Of a stretch of DNA of 64,000 bases, positions 1 to 8,942 are shown one piece after another. Where the stretch lies: NCBI GenBank assembly GCA_964509545.1, contig CAZDXQ010000008.1:52239-116238 (forward strand), in the 5' to 3' direction. Every line of letters begins with the position of its first letter. Positions within the stretch are counted from its first letter, which is position 1. The notes beneath the pieces are model-generated. The model ran no database searches and was not told the origin of the DNA. It saw only the letters and a program-made list of their open reading frames with translations. Position numbers and translations under genes: made by a program. The stretch comes from JADJWR01 sp964509545 (GTDB lineage: Bacteria; Pseudomonadota; Gammaproteobacteria; Burkholderiales; Burkholderiaceae_F).

Positions 1-1
1 C

Positions 2-385
2 GCGCCGCATCTGCAGCTTCGCACAGGCGACGCGGTCGTTTACCTGCGCCGGCTGCTCAGCCTCGGCGGCGCGCCGCTCGTGCTCGACGACATCTGGCTG
101 CCGGCGGCGCTGTTTCGCGGTCTGACCGCGGAGCGCCTGGCCGGGTACCACGGTCCGCTTTATGGCCTGTTCGAGTCCGAATTCGGCACCCGCATGATCC
201 GCGCCGACGAGCGCATTCGCGCGGTCGCCGCGGCGCCGGACATTGCAGCGCTGCTGTCGGTGGCGCCAGACTCGCCGCTGCTTCTGGTCGACCGGGTCTC
301 CTACACCTACCGCGACCAACCGGTCGAGGTGCGGCGCGGCTTCTGTGTCACGACCGGACACCACTACCACAACGAACTGTTCTGA
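2..385 (+). CDS. GntR-family transcriptional regulator, C-terminal effector domain (5' end outside window)
   Basis: The reading frame is open from base 2 and ends with TGA at 383-385, giving the last 127 residues of a protein whose start lies outside. The visible part resembles the UTRA ligand-binding domain that follows the winged-helix DNA-binding domain in GntR/HutC regulators: a segment like PLLLVDRVSYTYRDQPVEVR and an ending with a histidine-rich HHYHNELF are typical of the domain's final strands. A GntR-type regulator directly before sdhC on the same strand is a familiar betaproteobacterial arrangement, so it may act on the sdh operon or on a neighbouring central-metabolism gene. The DNA-binding half is not visible, so family assignment rests on the C-terminal fold pattern and position. 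Confidence 0.75.
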   Translation, partial: APHLQLRTGDAVVYLRRLLSLGGAPLVLDDIWLPAALFRGLTAERLAGYHGPLYGLFESEFGTRMIRADERIRAVAAAPDIAALLSVAPDSPLLLVDRVSYTYRDQPVEVRRGFCVTTGHHYHNELF

Positions 386-415
386 TTCCCGCACTGCCGC
401 CGCGGCAACGGCGAT

Positions 416-445
416 TTGTTCGGCGTCGACGAATTCGGCGAGAAT
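416..445 (+). promoter_or_regulatory. Candidate sigma70 promoter of the sdh operon
   Basis: TTGTTC (416-421) is followed after 18 bases by GAGAAT (440-445), about 50 bases before the sdhC start codon. The same -10 hexamer and the same 18-base spacing occur at the candidate phaC promoter (33253-33282). This is a pattern match by eye only. Confidence 0.4.
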
Positions 446-497
446 AGCCGCCGCCGCAAAGCGCCCCGCACTGTTTCCCTCACTGGCTTGACCTCCC

Positions 498-911
498 ATG
501 AGCACCGCGCTCGACACCAAGAAAAGACCGGAGTTCAGGAACATCCACGTCACGCAGATCGTCCGTTACCGATTGCCGGCCGGCGGCTTCGCCTCCTTCC
601 TGCATCGGGCCAGCGGTGCGCTGATGTTCCTCGCGCTGCCGTTCGTGCTATGGCTGTTCGACCTGAGCCTGACCTCGGAAATCAGCTACGGAAAGCTGGC
701 GGCGGTGGGCTCGAACGGGTTCGTTCGGCTGGTACTGGTGGGGCTCATCTGGGCGCTGCTGCACCACCTGATCACCGGCATCCGCCACGTACTGCTCGAC
801 CTGCACATCGGCATCGAGAAGGAGGCGGCGGCGCGCAGCGCGCTGGTGGTGCACGTCATCAGCCTGCCGCTGACACTGCTGGCGGCGCTTCGCATCTTCG
901 GAGTGTTCTAG
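498..911 (+). CDS. sdhC: Succinate dehydrogenase cytochrome b556 subunit SdhC
   Basis: This 137-residue membrane anchor subunit helps bind haem b and ubiquinone for the succinate dehydrogenase complex in the inner membrane. The family signature is present: an N-terminal HRASGALMF stretch (residues 36-44, with the quinone-site Arg and Ser) and a second signature HHLITGIRHVLLD (89-101) holding the candidate haem-ligand histidines. Three hydrophobic helices can be seen at about 39-56, 74-93 and 113-135. It is the first gene of sdhC-sdhD-sdhA-sdhB-sdhE-gltA; its stop codon touches the sdhD start. Length is normal for the family. Confidence 0.95.
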   Translation: MSTALDTKKRPEFRNIHVTQIVRYRLPAGGFASFLHRASGALMFLALPFVLWLFDLSLTSEISYGKLAAVGSNGFVRLVLVGLIWALLHHLITGIRHVLLDLHIGIEKEAAARSALVVHVISLPLTLLAALRIFGVF

Positions 912-1274
912 ATGGCCGCCAACATCGGTCCAAGGCGCCTCGTGGTGGGCGCGCATTACGGCCTGCGCGACTGGCTGGCGCAGCGTGTCACGGCAGTGCT
1001 GATGGCCATCTACACGGTCGCTGTCGGCATTTACGCGGTGTTCCTGCTGCCGCCGGGCTACGACGCATGGGCGGGCCTGTTCGTGCCGCTGTCGATGAAG
1101 GTCGCGACGCTGGTGATGATCCTTGCCCTCGTCTATCACGTCTGGGTCGGCATGCGCGAGATCTTCATGGATTACGTCAAGCCGACCTGGATCCGGCTTT
1201 CTGCGTATGTGCTGACACTGCTCTGGCTGGCCGCCTGCGCGGTGTGGTCGGTGCAGATCCTCTGGAGAGTCTGA
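912..1274 (+). CDS. sdhD: Succinate dehydrogenase membrane anchor subunit SdhD
   Basis: A 120-residue second membrane anchor, starting directly after the sdhC stop. It has three hydrophobic segments. The conserved pattern HVWVGMREIFMDYV (residues 76-89) carries His76, which aligns with the haem b axial ligand of E. coli SdhD, and the Asp87-Tyr88 pair that matches the quinone-site Asp/Tyr. The GLRDWLAQRVTAV segment (17-29) is the usual betaproteobacterial SdhD N-terminal signature. Together with SdhC it fixes the SdhA/SdhB headpiece to the cytoplasmic face of the membrane. Confidence 0.93.
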   Translation: MAANIGPRRLVVGAHYGLRDWLAQRVTAVLMAIYTVAVGIYAVFLLPPGYDAWAGLFVPLSMKVATLVMILALVYHVWVGMREIFMDYVKPTWIRLSAYVLTLLWLAACAVWSVQILWRV

Positions 1275-1277
1275 GCA

Positions 1278-3056
1278 ATGACCGGTAAATCCAAGCTGCC
1301 GCGCCGGCGCTTCGACGCGGTGATCGTCGGCGCCGGCGGTGCCGGCATGCGCTGCTCGCTGCAGCTGGCCAAGGCCGGGCTGAATGTCGCCGTGCTGACA
1401 AAGGTGTTCCCGACCCGTTCGCACACGGTCGCCGCGCAGGGCGGAATCGGCGCGTCGCTGGGCAACATGACCGAGGACCAGTGGCTGTGGCACATGTTCG
1501 ACACGGTCAAGGGCTCCGACTATCTCGGCGACCAGGACGCGATCGAGTTCATGTGCCGCGAGGCGCCAAAGGTCGTCTACGAGCTCGAGCACTTCGGCAT
1601 GCCGTTCGATCGCAATCCGGACGGCACGATCTACCAGAGGCCTTTCGGCGGTCACTCGGCCAACTTCGGCGAGAAGCCGGTGCCGCGCGCCTGCGCCGCG
1701 GCCGACCGCACCGGCCACGCGCTGCTGCACACGCTTTACCAGCGCAACGTGGCCGCGCGCACGCAGTTCTTTGTCGAGTGGATGGCGCTCGACCTGATCA
1801 TGGACGGCGATGGTGACTGCGTCGGGGTCGTCGCGCTGGAAATGGAAACCGGTGAGCCGATGATCTTCGAGGGCAAGGTCACCGTTCTGGCCACCGGGGG
1901 GGCCGGGCGCATCTTCGCCGCCTCGACCAACGCCTACATCAACACCGGCGACGGCCTGGGGCTTGCCGCGCGCGCCGGACTGCCGCTGGAGGACATGGAG
2001 TTCTGGCAGTTCCACCCCACCGGGGTGGCCGGCGCCGGCGTGCTGATCACCGAAGGCGTGCGCGGCGAGGGGGGCATCCTGCTCAACGACAAGGGCGAGC
2101 GCTTCATGGAGCGCTACGCGCCAACGCTGAAGGACCTGGCGCCGCGCGACTTCGTCTCGCGCAGCATGGACCAGGAGATCAAGGAAGGGCGCGGCTGCGG
2201 GCCCGAGAAAGACCACGTGCTGCTGAAGCTCGATCATCTCGGCGCCGAGACGATCATGAAGCGGCTGCCGTCGATCCGCGAGATCGCGATCAAGTTCGCC
2301 AACGTCGACCCGATCCGCGAGCCGATTCCGGTGGTGCCGACCATCCACTACCAGATGGGCGGCGTGCCGGCGAACTACCACGGCCAGGTCGTGCGGCCTG
2401 CGGGCGGCGATCCGAACGCGGTCGTGGGCGGACTCTATGCGATCGGCGAGTGCTCGTGCGTCAGCGTGCACGGCGCCAACCGGCTGGGCACGAACTCGTT
2501 GCTCGACCTCATCGTCTTCGGTCGCTCGGCCGGAAACCATATCGTCGATTCATTACGCCGCGAGCCAAAGGAGAACAAAGCGCTGCCGGCCGATGCCGGC
2601 GAGGCGACGCTGGCGCGGCTGGCGGCGCTCGATGCACGCAAGGACGGCGAGCGGACGCAGGACGTGGCCGACGACATCCGGCGGACGATGCAGAAGCACT
2701 GCGGCGTGTTCCGCACCGGCAGCCTGCTTGCCGAGGGGGCGAAGAAGATCGCCGAACTCGATGCGCGGCGAAGGCAGGTGGCGATCATCGACAAGTCGAA
2801 GGTTTTCAACACCGCGCGCATCGAGGCCCTGGAACTCGACAACCTGATCGAGACCGCGAAAGCGACCATCGTCTCGGCCGAGGCGCGCACCGAAAGCCGC
2901 GGCGCGCACGCCCGCGACGACTATCCGGAGCGCGACGACGCGAACTGGATCAAGCACACGCTGTGGTACTCGGACGGCAACCGCCTGGCCTACAAGCCGG
3001 TCACCATGAGACCGCTGACGGTCGAGACCTTCCAGCCGAAGAAACGCACGTTCTGA
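1278..3056 (+). CDS. sdhA: Succinate dehydrogenase flavoprotein subunit SdhA
   Basis: A 592-residue catalytic flavoprotein that oxidises succinate to fumarate in the TCA cycle. The dinucleotide-binding GAGGAG lies at residues 18-23. FPTRSHTVAAQGG (44-56) contains His49, the expected site of covalent FAD attachment. Further on, FWQFHPTG and RGEGG hold substrate-binding and catalytic residues, and the C-terminal end (LRPLTVETFQPKKRTF) is the typical SdhA tail. Length equals that of the E. coli enzyme within a few residues. It follows sdhD after three bases and precedes sdhB by 15 bases, consistent with one transcript. Confidence 0.97.
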   Translation: MTGKSKLPRRRFDAVIVGAGGAGMRCSLQLAKAGLNVAVLTKVFPTRSHTVAAQGGIGASLGNMTEDQWLWHMFDTVKGSDYLGDQDAIEFMCREAPKVVYELEHFGMPFDRNPDGTIYQRPFGGHSANFGEKPVPRACAAADRTGHALLHTLYQRNVAARTQFFVEWMALDLIMDGDGDCVGVVALEMETGEPMIFEGKVTVLATGGAGRIFAASTNAYINTGDGLGLAARAGLPLEDMEFWQFHPTGVAGAGVLITEGVRGEGGILLNDKGERFMERYAPTLKDLAPRDFVSRSMDQEIKEGRGCGPEKDHVLLKLDHLGAETIMKRLPSIREIAIKFANVDPIREPIPVVPTIHYQMGGVPANYHGQVVRPAGGDPNAVVGGLYAIGECSCVSVHGANRLGTNSLLDLIVFGRSAGNHIVDSLRREPKENKALPADAGEATLARLAALDARKDGERTQDVADDIRRTMQKHCGVFRTGSLLAEGAKKIAELDARRRQVAIIDKSKVFNTARIEALELDNLIETAKATIVSAEARTESRGAHARDDYPERDDANWIKHTLWYSDGNRLAYKPVTMRPLTVETFQPKKRTF

Positions 3057-3071
3057 CGGAGTTCAGGCCAG

Positions 3072-3824
3072 ATGACCGCGACGAGCGCGAATGAAACCCA
3101 GGCGGTGGCTGCCGCCGGACGGATCGTAAGGTTCCAGATCTACCGCTACGACCCGGACAAGGACACCCGGCCGTACATGCAGAACCTGGAGGTGCGGCTG
3201 GCGCCGACCGACAAGATGCTGCTCGACGCGCTGATGCGCATCAAGAGCGACGTCGACGACAGCCTGGCCTTCCGCCGCTCCTGCCGCGAGGGCGTCTGCG
3301 GCTCGGACGCGATGAACATCAATGGCAAGAACGGCCTGGCCTGCATCACCAACCTGCGCGAACTGAAGGAGCCGATCGTCCTGAAGCCGCTGCCGGGCCT
3401 GCCGGTGGTGCGCGACCTGATCGTCGACATGACGCAGTTCTTTCACCAGTACCACTCGATCAGGCCGTACCTGATCAACGACACGCCGCCGCCGGAGAAG
3501 GAGCGGCTGCAGTCGCCGCAGGAGCGCGAGGAGCTCGACGGCCTGTACGAGTGCATCCTGTGCGCCTGCTGCTCGACGAGCTGCCCCAGCTTCTGGTGGA
3601 ACCCGGACAAGTTCGTCGGCCCGGCCGGCCTGCTGCAGGCCTACCGCTTCATTGCCGACAGCCGCGACCAGGCCACCGGCGAGCGGCTCGACAACCTGAT
3701 GGACCCGTACCGCCTGTTCCGCTGCCACACGATCATGAATTGCGTCGACGTCTGCCCGAAGGGGCTGAACCCGACGCGGGCGATCGGCAAGATCAAGGAA
3801 CTGATGGTCCGGCGCGCGGTGTAA
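3072..3824 (+). CDS. sdhB: Succinate dehydrogenase iron-sulfur subunit SdhB
   Basis: A 250-residue electron-transfer subunit with three clusters. The 2Fe-2S cluster ligands are in SCREGVCGSDAMNINGKNG and the following Cys (Cys71, Cys76, Cys91). Cys161/164/167 with Cys228 would hold the 4Fe-4S cluster, and Cys171, Cys218 and Cys224 the 3Fe-4S cluster, as in the E. coli protein. The order and spacing of these motifs are canonical. The protein carries electrons from the SdhA flavin to ubiquinone at the SdhC/SdhD interface. It is 14 residues longer at the N-terminus than E. coli SdhB, which is usual in betaproteobacteria. Confidence 0.97.
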   Translation: MTATSANETQAVAAAGRIVRFQIYRYDPDKDTRPYMQNLEVRLAPTDKMLLDALMRIKSDVDDSLAFRRSCREGVCGSDAMNINGKNGLACITNLRELKEPIVLKPLPGLPVVRDLIVDMTQFFHQYHSIRPYLINDTPPPEKERLQSPQEREELDGLYECILCACCSTSCPSFWWNPDKFVGPAGLLQAYRFIADSRDQATGERLDNLMDPYRLFRCHTIMNCVDVCPKGLNPTRAIGKIKELMVRRAV

Positions 3825-3854
3825 GCACGTGCCCCAGGCGGGAGCGCGTCCCCC

Positions 3855-4145
3855 ATGCCGCAAGCCGACGCTGCGCCGAACGACCGACTGTCGCCGGAGC
3901 CTATCGAGCTGCGCCGGCTGCGCTGGCGTGCGCGGCGCGGACTGTTGGAAAACGATCTACTGATCGGCCGCTTCCTCGACCGCGAAGGGCCGTCTCTTGA
4001 CGCAACGCAGAAGCAGGCCCTGCTGAAGCTGCTTGAATTGCCCGACAACGAGTTGCTCGACCTGCTGCTCGCCCGCACCGAGCCTGCCCCGCCACTGGAC
4101 GCTGCCGACGTGCGTGCGCTGCTCGCCCGGTTGCGTGCGGCCTGA
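3855..4145 (+). CDS. sdhE: FAD assembly factor SdhE
   Basis: A 96-residue protein of the SdhE/Sdh5 family, which promotes covalent flavinylation of SdhA. The family's hallmark RGxxE appears as RRGLLEND at residues 27-34, preceded by a basic RRLRWRA stretch. The rest is a small helical bundle ending in LLARLRAA. It lies 30 bases after sdhB and 38 bases before gltA, exactly where betaproteobacteria keep this gene. It is slightly long at the N-terminus; the first dozen residues are low in conserved character, so a downstream start is possible, though no better ATG is present. Confidence 0.9.
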   Translation: MPQADAAPNDRLSPEPIELRRLRWRARRGLLENDLLIGRFLDREGPSLDATQKQALLKLLELPDNELLDLLLARTEPAPPLDAADVRALLARLRAA

Positions 4146-4183
4146 CCGACCTTCGATCCAGCAACCTGCAAGAAGGAGCTGAC

Positions 4184-5500
<1,317 letters not shown>

Positions 5501-5520
5501 AGAGGGAGGGGCAGGGGCAG

Positions 5521-5546
5521 AAAACGGCGCCTGCGGGCGCCGTTTT
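5521..5546 (+). terminator. Intrinsic terminator after gltA
   Basis: An 11-base perfect stem (AAAACGGCGCC with GGCGCCGTTTT) encloses a four-base loop (TGCG) 20 bases after the gltA stop. The 3' side ends in TTTT, and the 5' side begins AAAA, so it could work on both strands. It closes the sdh-gltA operon and could also end transcription arriving from the minus-strand comB side. Confidence 0.9.
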
Positions 5547-5840
5547 CATCTGCGGGTCGAAGCGGGGCCGAAAGCAGACCGAAGCCAGAAGCCAGCGTGC
5601 TGCGCCCTGACCTTCGCCTGTAGTCAAAGTCCGAACAGCCGCCGCATCGCGGCGACGAATCGTGCCGCATCGGCGACGGCGCCTGCCGCCGTGGCGTGGC
5701 CTTCAGTGGCGCGACGACGGCGAGCCGCTTCGTCGTCGCGGCCGTTGCTGAGCGCCCCCAGGGCCGGGCCGCGCCCAGCCCGCCCCCCGCGGGGGGCAAG
5801 GAAACGTGGGGCGGCCCTGCGTTTCCTTGAGGGCCGGTGC
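5547..5840. other. Gene-free stretch between gltA and comB with a GC palindrome
   Basis: No credible gene is seen here. On the minus strand one frame reads a tail ending MRRLFGL and stopping at 5624-5626, but it has no start or domain and differs in frame from comB. A perfect 14-base palindrome CCCCCCGCGGGGGG lies at 5783-5796, inside a GC-rich stretch that could be a dispersed intergenic repeat. The bases just after the gltA terminator up to about 5625 hold nothing I recognise. Confidence 0.5.
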
Positions 5841-6539
5841 TCAGCGAAACGCGATCGGCACCGGCCGGATCAGCAGTCCATCGCGCAGCCGGTTCATCGG
5901 CATGGCGAAGGCAAAGCGATCGACCGCCGCCGCGCAGTCGAGGTCGGCCGGCGGCAGGTGGGGGTCGGTTCCGGCGGCGAAGCGGCGGCCGAAATCCGAG
6001 TCGCGCACGCGCTGTGCGTAACTGCTGCGCGGCGGATCGGCGCCGCGCAGCAGCGCTTCGATCAGATCGGCGCAGGCGTGGTCCTCGTCGCCGTCGCGAT
6101 CGGACCACTCGCCGGTGACCACCAGCGTGACCGACGGCGGCTGCAGGCGGCGCAGGTAGGCGGCGGTGGCGCCGGCGCAGACGAGGCTGGCGGCGAGCAG
6201 CACGACCGCGTGATCGCAGGCGACAAGGCCGCGCGTGCCGCCGGCCGTGTACTGGATGATGCGCCGGCCGGCCAGGTCGAGCGTGGCCATCCGCGCCGGC
6301 GAATTGCCCATGTCCAGGCCCGGCGCCGGCGCGCCGCCACCGACGGCACCGACCGCGAGCGCGTCGGGATCCTGTTCGCGCAGCCGTCGCGCCGCCTCGA
6401 CCGAATCGACGGGGATCACTTCCCGCGCGCCGCGGGCGAAGGCGTAGGCGATGGTGGTGAACGAGCGCAGCACGTCGATGACGACGACCGCCCCATGCAG
6501 TTCGGGGCAGTGCGGCAGGTCGGAGCGCAGGATCTTCAT
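5841..6539 (-). CDS. comB: 2-phosphosulfolactate phosphatase-like protein (ComB family)
   Basis: A 232-residue protein matching the ComB fold. VVVIDVLRSFTTIAYAFARG (residues about 18-37) holds the conserved acidic and basic catalytic residues. A GNSP motif follows, then a glycine-rich YTAGGTRGL that corresponds to the family's NGT motif, and CAGATAAYLRR. In archaea and some bacteria ComB removes phosphate from 2-phosphosulfolactate on the way to coenzyme M or sulfolactate. In bacteria without coenzyme M the substrate is usually unproven. It lies 21 bases after the PFOR-like gene on the same strand and is probably the last gene of that transcript. No other sulfolactate or coenzyme M gene is in the window, so the in vivo substrate is open. 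Confidence 0.8.
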   Translation of the reverse strand: MKILRSDLPHCPELHGAVVVIDVLRSFTTIAYAFARGAREVIPVDSVEAARRLREQDPDALAVGAVGGGAPAPGLDMGNSPARMATLDLAGRRIIQYTAGGTRGLVACDHAVVLLAASLVCAGATAAYLRRLQPPSVTLVVTGEWSDRDGDEDHACADLIEALLRGADPPRSSYAQRVRDSDFGRRFAAGTDPHLPPADLDCAAAVDRFAFAMPMNRLRDGLLIRPVPIAFR

Positions 6540-6560
6540 CCGCCGGCGCCCGGCTGAGGC

Positions 6561-8759
6561 TCAGAGAAACGGTCTGGCGCGTTCGAGCAGTTCGGCGAGA
6601 CCGGGTTCGTTGGGGTTGCGCGGCTTGCCGGGATGAATGATCGCTACCTGGCAGGCCTCGGCGGCCTCGACCAGTTGCCGGTAGGTGCCGGCGCTCGCAT
6701 CCTTGATGTAAGCCTGCTTGTTGTCGTTGTAAGCAAACATCTGGTCGTTGATGTTCCTGCATTCGCCGCAGCTCGGGCAGCGCGCGGTTTCGATCCACGG
6801 ATCGTCCGACGGAGGCTTGTCCTCGCCGGCGGCCGGCTCGGTTGCCGCTGCCGGCACCGCAGGTGCCGGCGGCGGCACCGCAGCGCGCGCGGCTGCGCCA
6901 GCTTCGGCATCCATGCGCAGCTGCTCCTCCCACGCCGCCTTTTCGCGCGCCAGCAGTTGCTGCGCATGCGAGTCATTGATGCCGCCGTGCTCCTGCAGGC
7001 GATGCCAGAGCAGCAGGCAGCGGCGGGTGGCCTGCATCAGCCGCGCGTCGACCAGCACCCGGTGCAGCACGCCCTTGTCATCGGCGGCCCAGATGAACGG
7101 CACGCGGTCGGCGGCGGTCTTCTGCTCGAGTTCCAGCCAGGCCGCCGCCGGCATCATGCGCGGGTTCCAGCGGCTGCGCGGCACGATCGCGAAGTGAGAG
7201 GCATAGCGGCGATCGCACAGCACGAAGTCGGCGTAGGTGAAGGCGGTCGGCTCGGTCACGCGCTGCAGTGCTTCGTCGGCGTATTGAAGCTGCGCCGCCG
7301 GCCAGTCGGTCTGCGGCGACGGATTGTTCTCCAGCGAGAAGCGGCTGGCCCAGTTCCCGCCCGCCGCGGCGTCGTAGGTGAAGGCGGGGAAAGCGCGCGA
7401 TTCCATCGCCGCGGCCGCGGCGAGGTAGGGCGGCACGACCTTGCCTTCGGCGGTGCCGGAATACACGCAGAACAACGCCGGGCTGCGCGCACGCATCCCG
7501 GCGCCGATGCGATCGCGCAGCGCGTACAGGTTGGAGCTCGGCGACTGCAGCACGAACATGCCGCCCAGGCCCATCGCGGTGGTCGCCAGGCGCGCGCTGC
7601 GCACGCCGAACGCAAAATGGCCCGTGCCGATCGACGCTTCCTCGAGCAGGTCGTCGGTCTGAACCAGCACCTTGACCGGCAGGCCCGACGACAGCAAGTC
7701 GAGCAGGCCGGCGTTTTCCGGCGCGTCGTTGCGGCCCGGCGGGATGCACACCAGGTAATCGGGAAACAGGGCGAGGTCGTCGGCGGTGAGCGCGTATTCG
7801 TCGTAGCGCTCGAAGTAGGCATCGTGCTCGGCCTCGGCATAGCGGCCTTCGGCCTCGAGTTCGGCGATGGCCAGCGCCTTGACCACCTCGACCAGTGCCG
7901 GCAGCCGCTCGCGGTAGGCGCTCGTGGCGGCGGCGCAGTCATCGAAGCGGAATCCGAAGGTTTCCGTCGCCGGGGCGCTGCCTTTCGCGGCGGCGTAGAA
8001 GCGCTGCGCGCGCAGGACGGCCAGGGCGCGCTCGATGCGCGCGCGGCGCGATGCCGGCAGCGGATCGCGCGTGGCGCCGCCAAGCAGCCGCGACATGGCA
8101 TCGAAGTCGAATTCGCGCTCGTGCGGCCCGCCCAGGCAGGCGCGCAATGCCTGCGGGGTGCGACCGGCCGGCGAGTTGATGTGCGCGGCGCGCAGGATGT
8201 CCGACAGGCGCACGATCAGCGTGTCGGCCAGCTTGCGGAAGGCTCGCGTCTTCTCGGCCAGCATGGCCCGCCACAGGTGCTCGAGCAGGCGCGCCGGCAT
8301 GGCGCGGTCGCAGTCGAGCACCGGCCCGTCCATCTGCATCGCCTCGATGATCTTCTCGAACACCTGCCGCGCCGAGCCGTCCTCGTCCGTGCCCAGGCGG
8401 GCCGCCGCTTCGCCCCACAGTTCCGTCAGCGTGCCGGTGTGCCCACCGGCGACCCGGCTGCGGATCTCGCGCTCAAGCCGCAGGCCATGGCGCCGCAGCC
8501 GTTCGCCGTCGATGCCGCGCGGCGCGGCCTCGCGCAGCGCATTGCCGATGAGGCTCGACAGCGAGCGCACGGCGCCAGCCTCGGCCCCTTCGACGACCAG
8601 CACCACCGGAAAGTCGTAACGCAGGCGGCTGAGGTCGCGGTACGGGGCCAGCAGCGCCGGAAGGAGGCGGGCGCCGTCGACGGTCGCCAGGTCGCGCTCC
8701 GCCCGCTTGCCGGTCATGTGGAAGACAAACTGTTCCTGGAATCCTGCGGCCATGTCCAT
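6561..8759 (-). CDS. Degenerate PFOR-like TPP-region protein with C-terminal 4Fe-4S ferredoxin domain
   Basis: A 732-residue protein that I cannot assign to a named gene. Residues 1 to about 330 show no motif I know. From about 350 to 510 the sequence follows the C-terminal TPP region of pyruvate:ferredoxin oxidoreductase: GLLDLLSSGLPVKVLVQTDD matches the segment before the usual SNTGGQ motif, then AMGLGGMFVLQ, ALFCVYSG, and AMESRAFPAFTYD with FSLENNP. The GDG and NTGG cofactor motifs of true enzymes are absent (CIPPGRND and EASIGTG occur instead), so TPP chemistry is doubtful. An alanine/proline-rich linker leads to a ferredoxin domain (about 660-732) with CPSCGEC, MFAYNDNKQAYI and ACQVAIIHPGKP, i.e. 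Cys ligands for one 4Fe-4S cluster. It lies downstream of korB in a block of ferredoxin-dependent enzymes, and an electron-carrier or enzyme-partner role is inferred. Start ATG at 8757-8759. Confidence 0.75.
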   Translation of the reverse strand: MDMAAGFQEQFVFHMTGKRAERDLATVDGARLLPALLAPYRDLSRLRYDFPVVLVVEGAEAGAVRSLSSLIGNALREAAPRGIDGERLRRHGLRLEREIRSRVAGGHTGTLTELWGEAAARLGTDEDGSARQVFEKIIEAMQMDGPVLDCDRAMPARLLEHLWRAMLAEKTRAFRKLADTLIVRLSDILRAAHINSPAGRTPQALRACLGGPHEREFDFDAMSRLLGGATRDPLPASRRARIERALAVLRAQRFYAAAKGSAPATETFGFRFDDCAAATSAYRERLPALVEVVKALAIAELEAEGRYAEAEHDAYFERYDEYALTADDLALFPDYLVCIPPGRNDAPENAGLLDLLSSGLPVKVLVQTDDLLEEASIGTGHFAFGVRSARLATTAMGLGGMFVLQSPSSNLYALRDRIGAGMRARSPALFCVYSGTAEGKVVPPYLAAAAAMESRAFPAFTYDAAAGGNWASRFSLENNPSPQTDWPAAQLQYADEALQRVTEPTAFTYADFVLCDRRYASHFAIVPRSRWNPRMMPAAAWLELEQKTAADRVPFIWAADDKGVLHRVLVDARLMQATRRCLLLWHRLQEHGGINDSHAQQLLAREKAAWEEQLRMDAEAGAAARAAVPPPAPAVPAAATEPAAGEDKPPSDDPWIETARCPSCGECRNINDQMFAYNDNKQAYIKDASAGTYRQLVEAAEACQVAIIHPGKPRNPNEPGLAELLERARPFL

Positions 8760-8830
8760 GGCGAATGCTCTGTTGGCTTGCTGCGGAATCGCGCGATCGG
8801 GCTTGTGAAGTTCACTTGCGGCGACGATGT

Positions 8831-8852
8831 CGTCCCCGCGCTGGCGGGGACG
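8831..8852. repeat. REP-like hairpin between korB and the PFOR-like gene
   Basis: CGTCCCCGC (8831-8839) and GCGGGGACG (8844-8852) form a perfect nine-base stem with a four-base loop. It lies in the 183-base gap before the PFOR-like gene. The sequence resembles the common proteobacterial REP unit. It may stabilise or attenuate the korAB message. Confidence 0.55.
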
Positions 8853-8942
8853 CAGCCTCCGGGATGCAACGTCGCCGGTTCGCCGCTTGCGTGGCGATGG
8901 CGGACGCGGCGTGCTCTGCCCTGAACATCGGCCAGCCGCGTC

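Noticed and set aside
648..2540. 630-codon minus-strand open frame opposite sdhC-sdhA
   Set aside because: The sense-strand genes carry complete family motifs, whereas the antisense product has none.
6633..8924. 763-codon plus-strand open frame opposite the PFOR-like gene
   Set aside because: I weighed both strands because the minus-strand gene is unusual. Only the minus-strand product shows a ferredoxin domain, PFOR-like segments and operon spacing.
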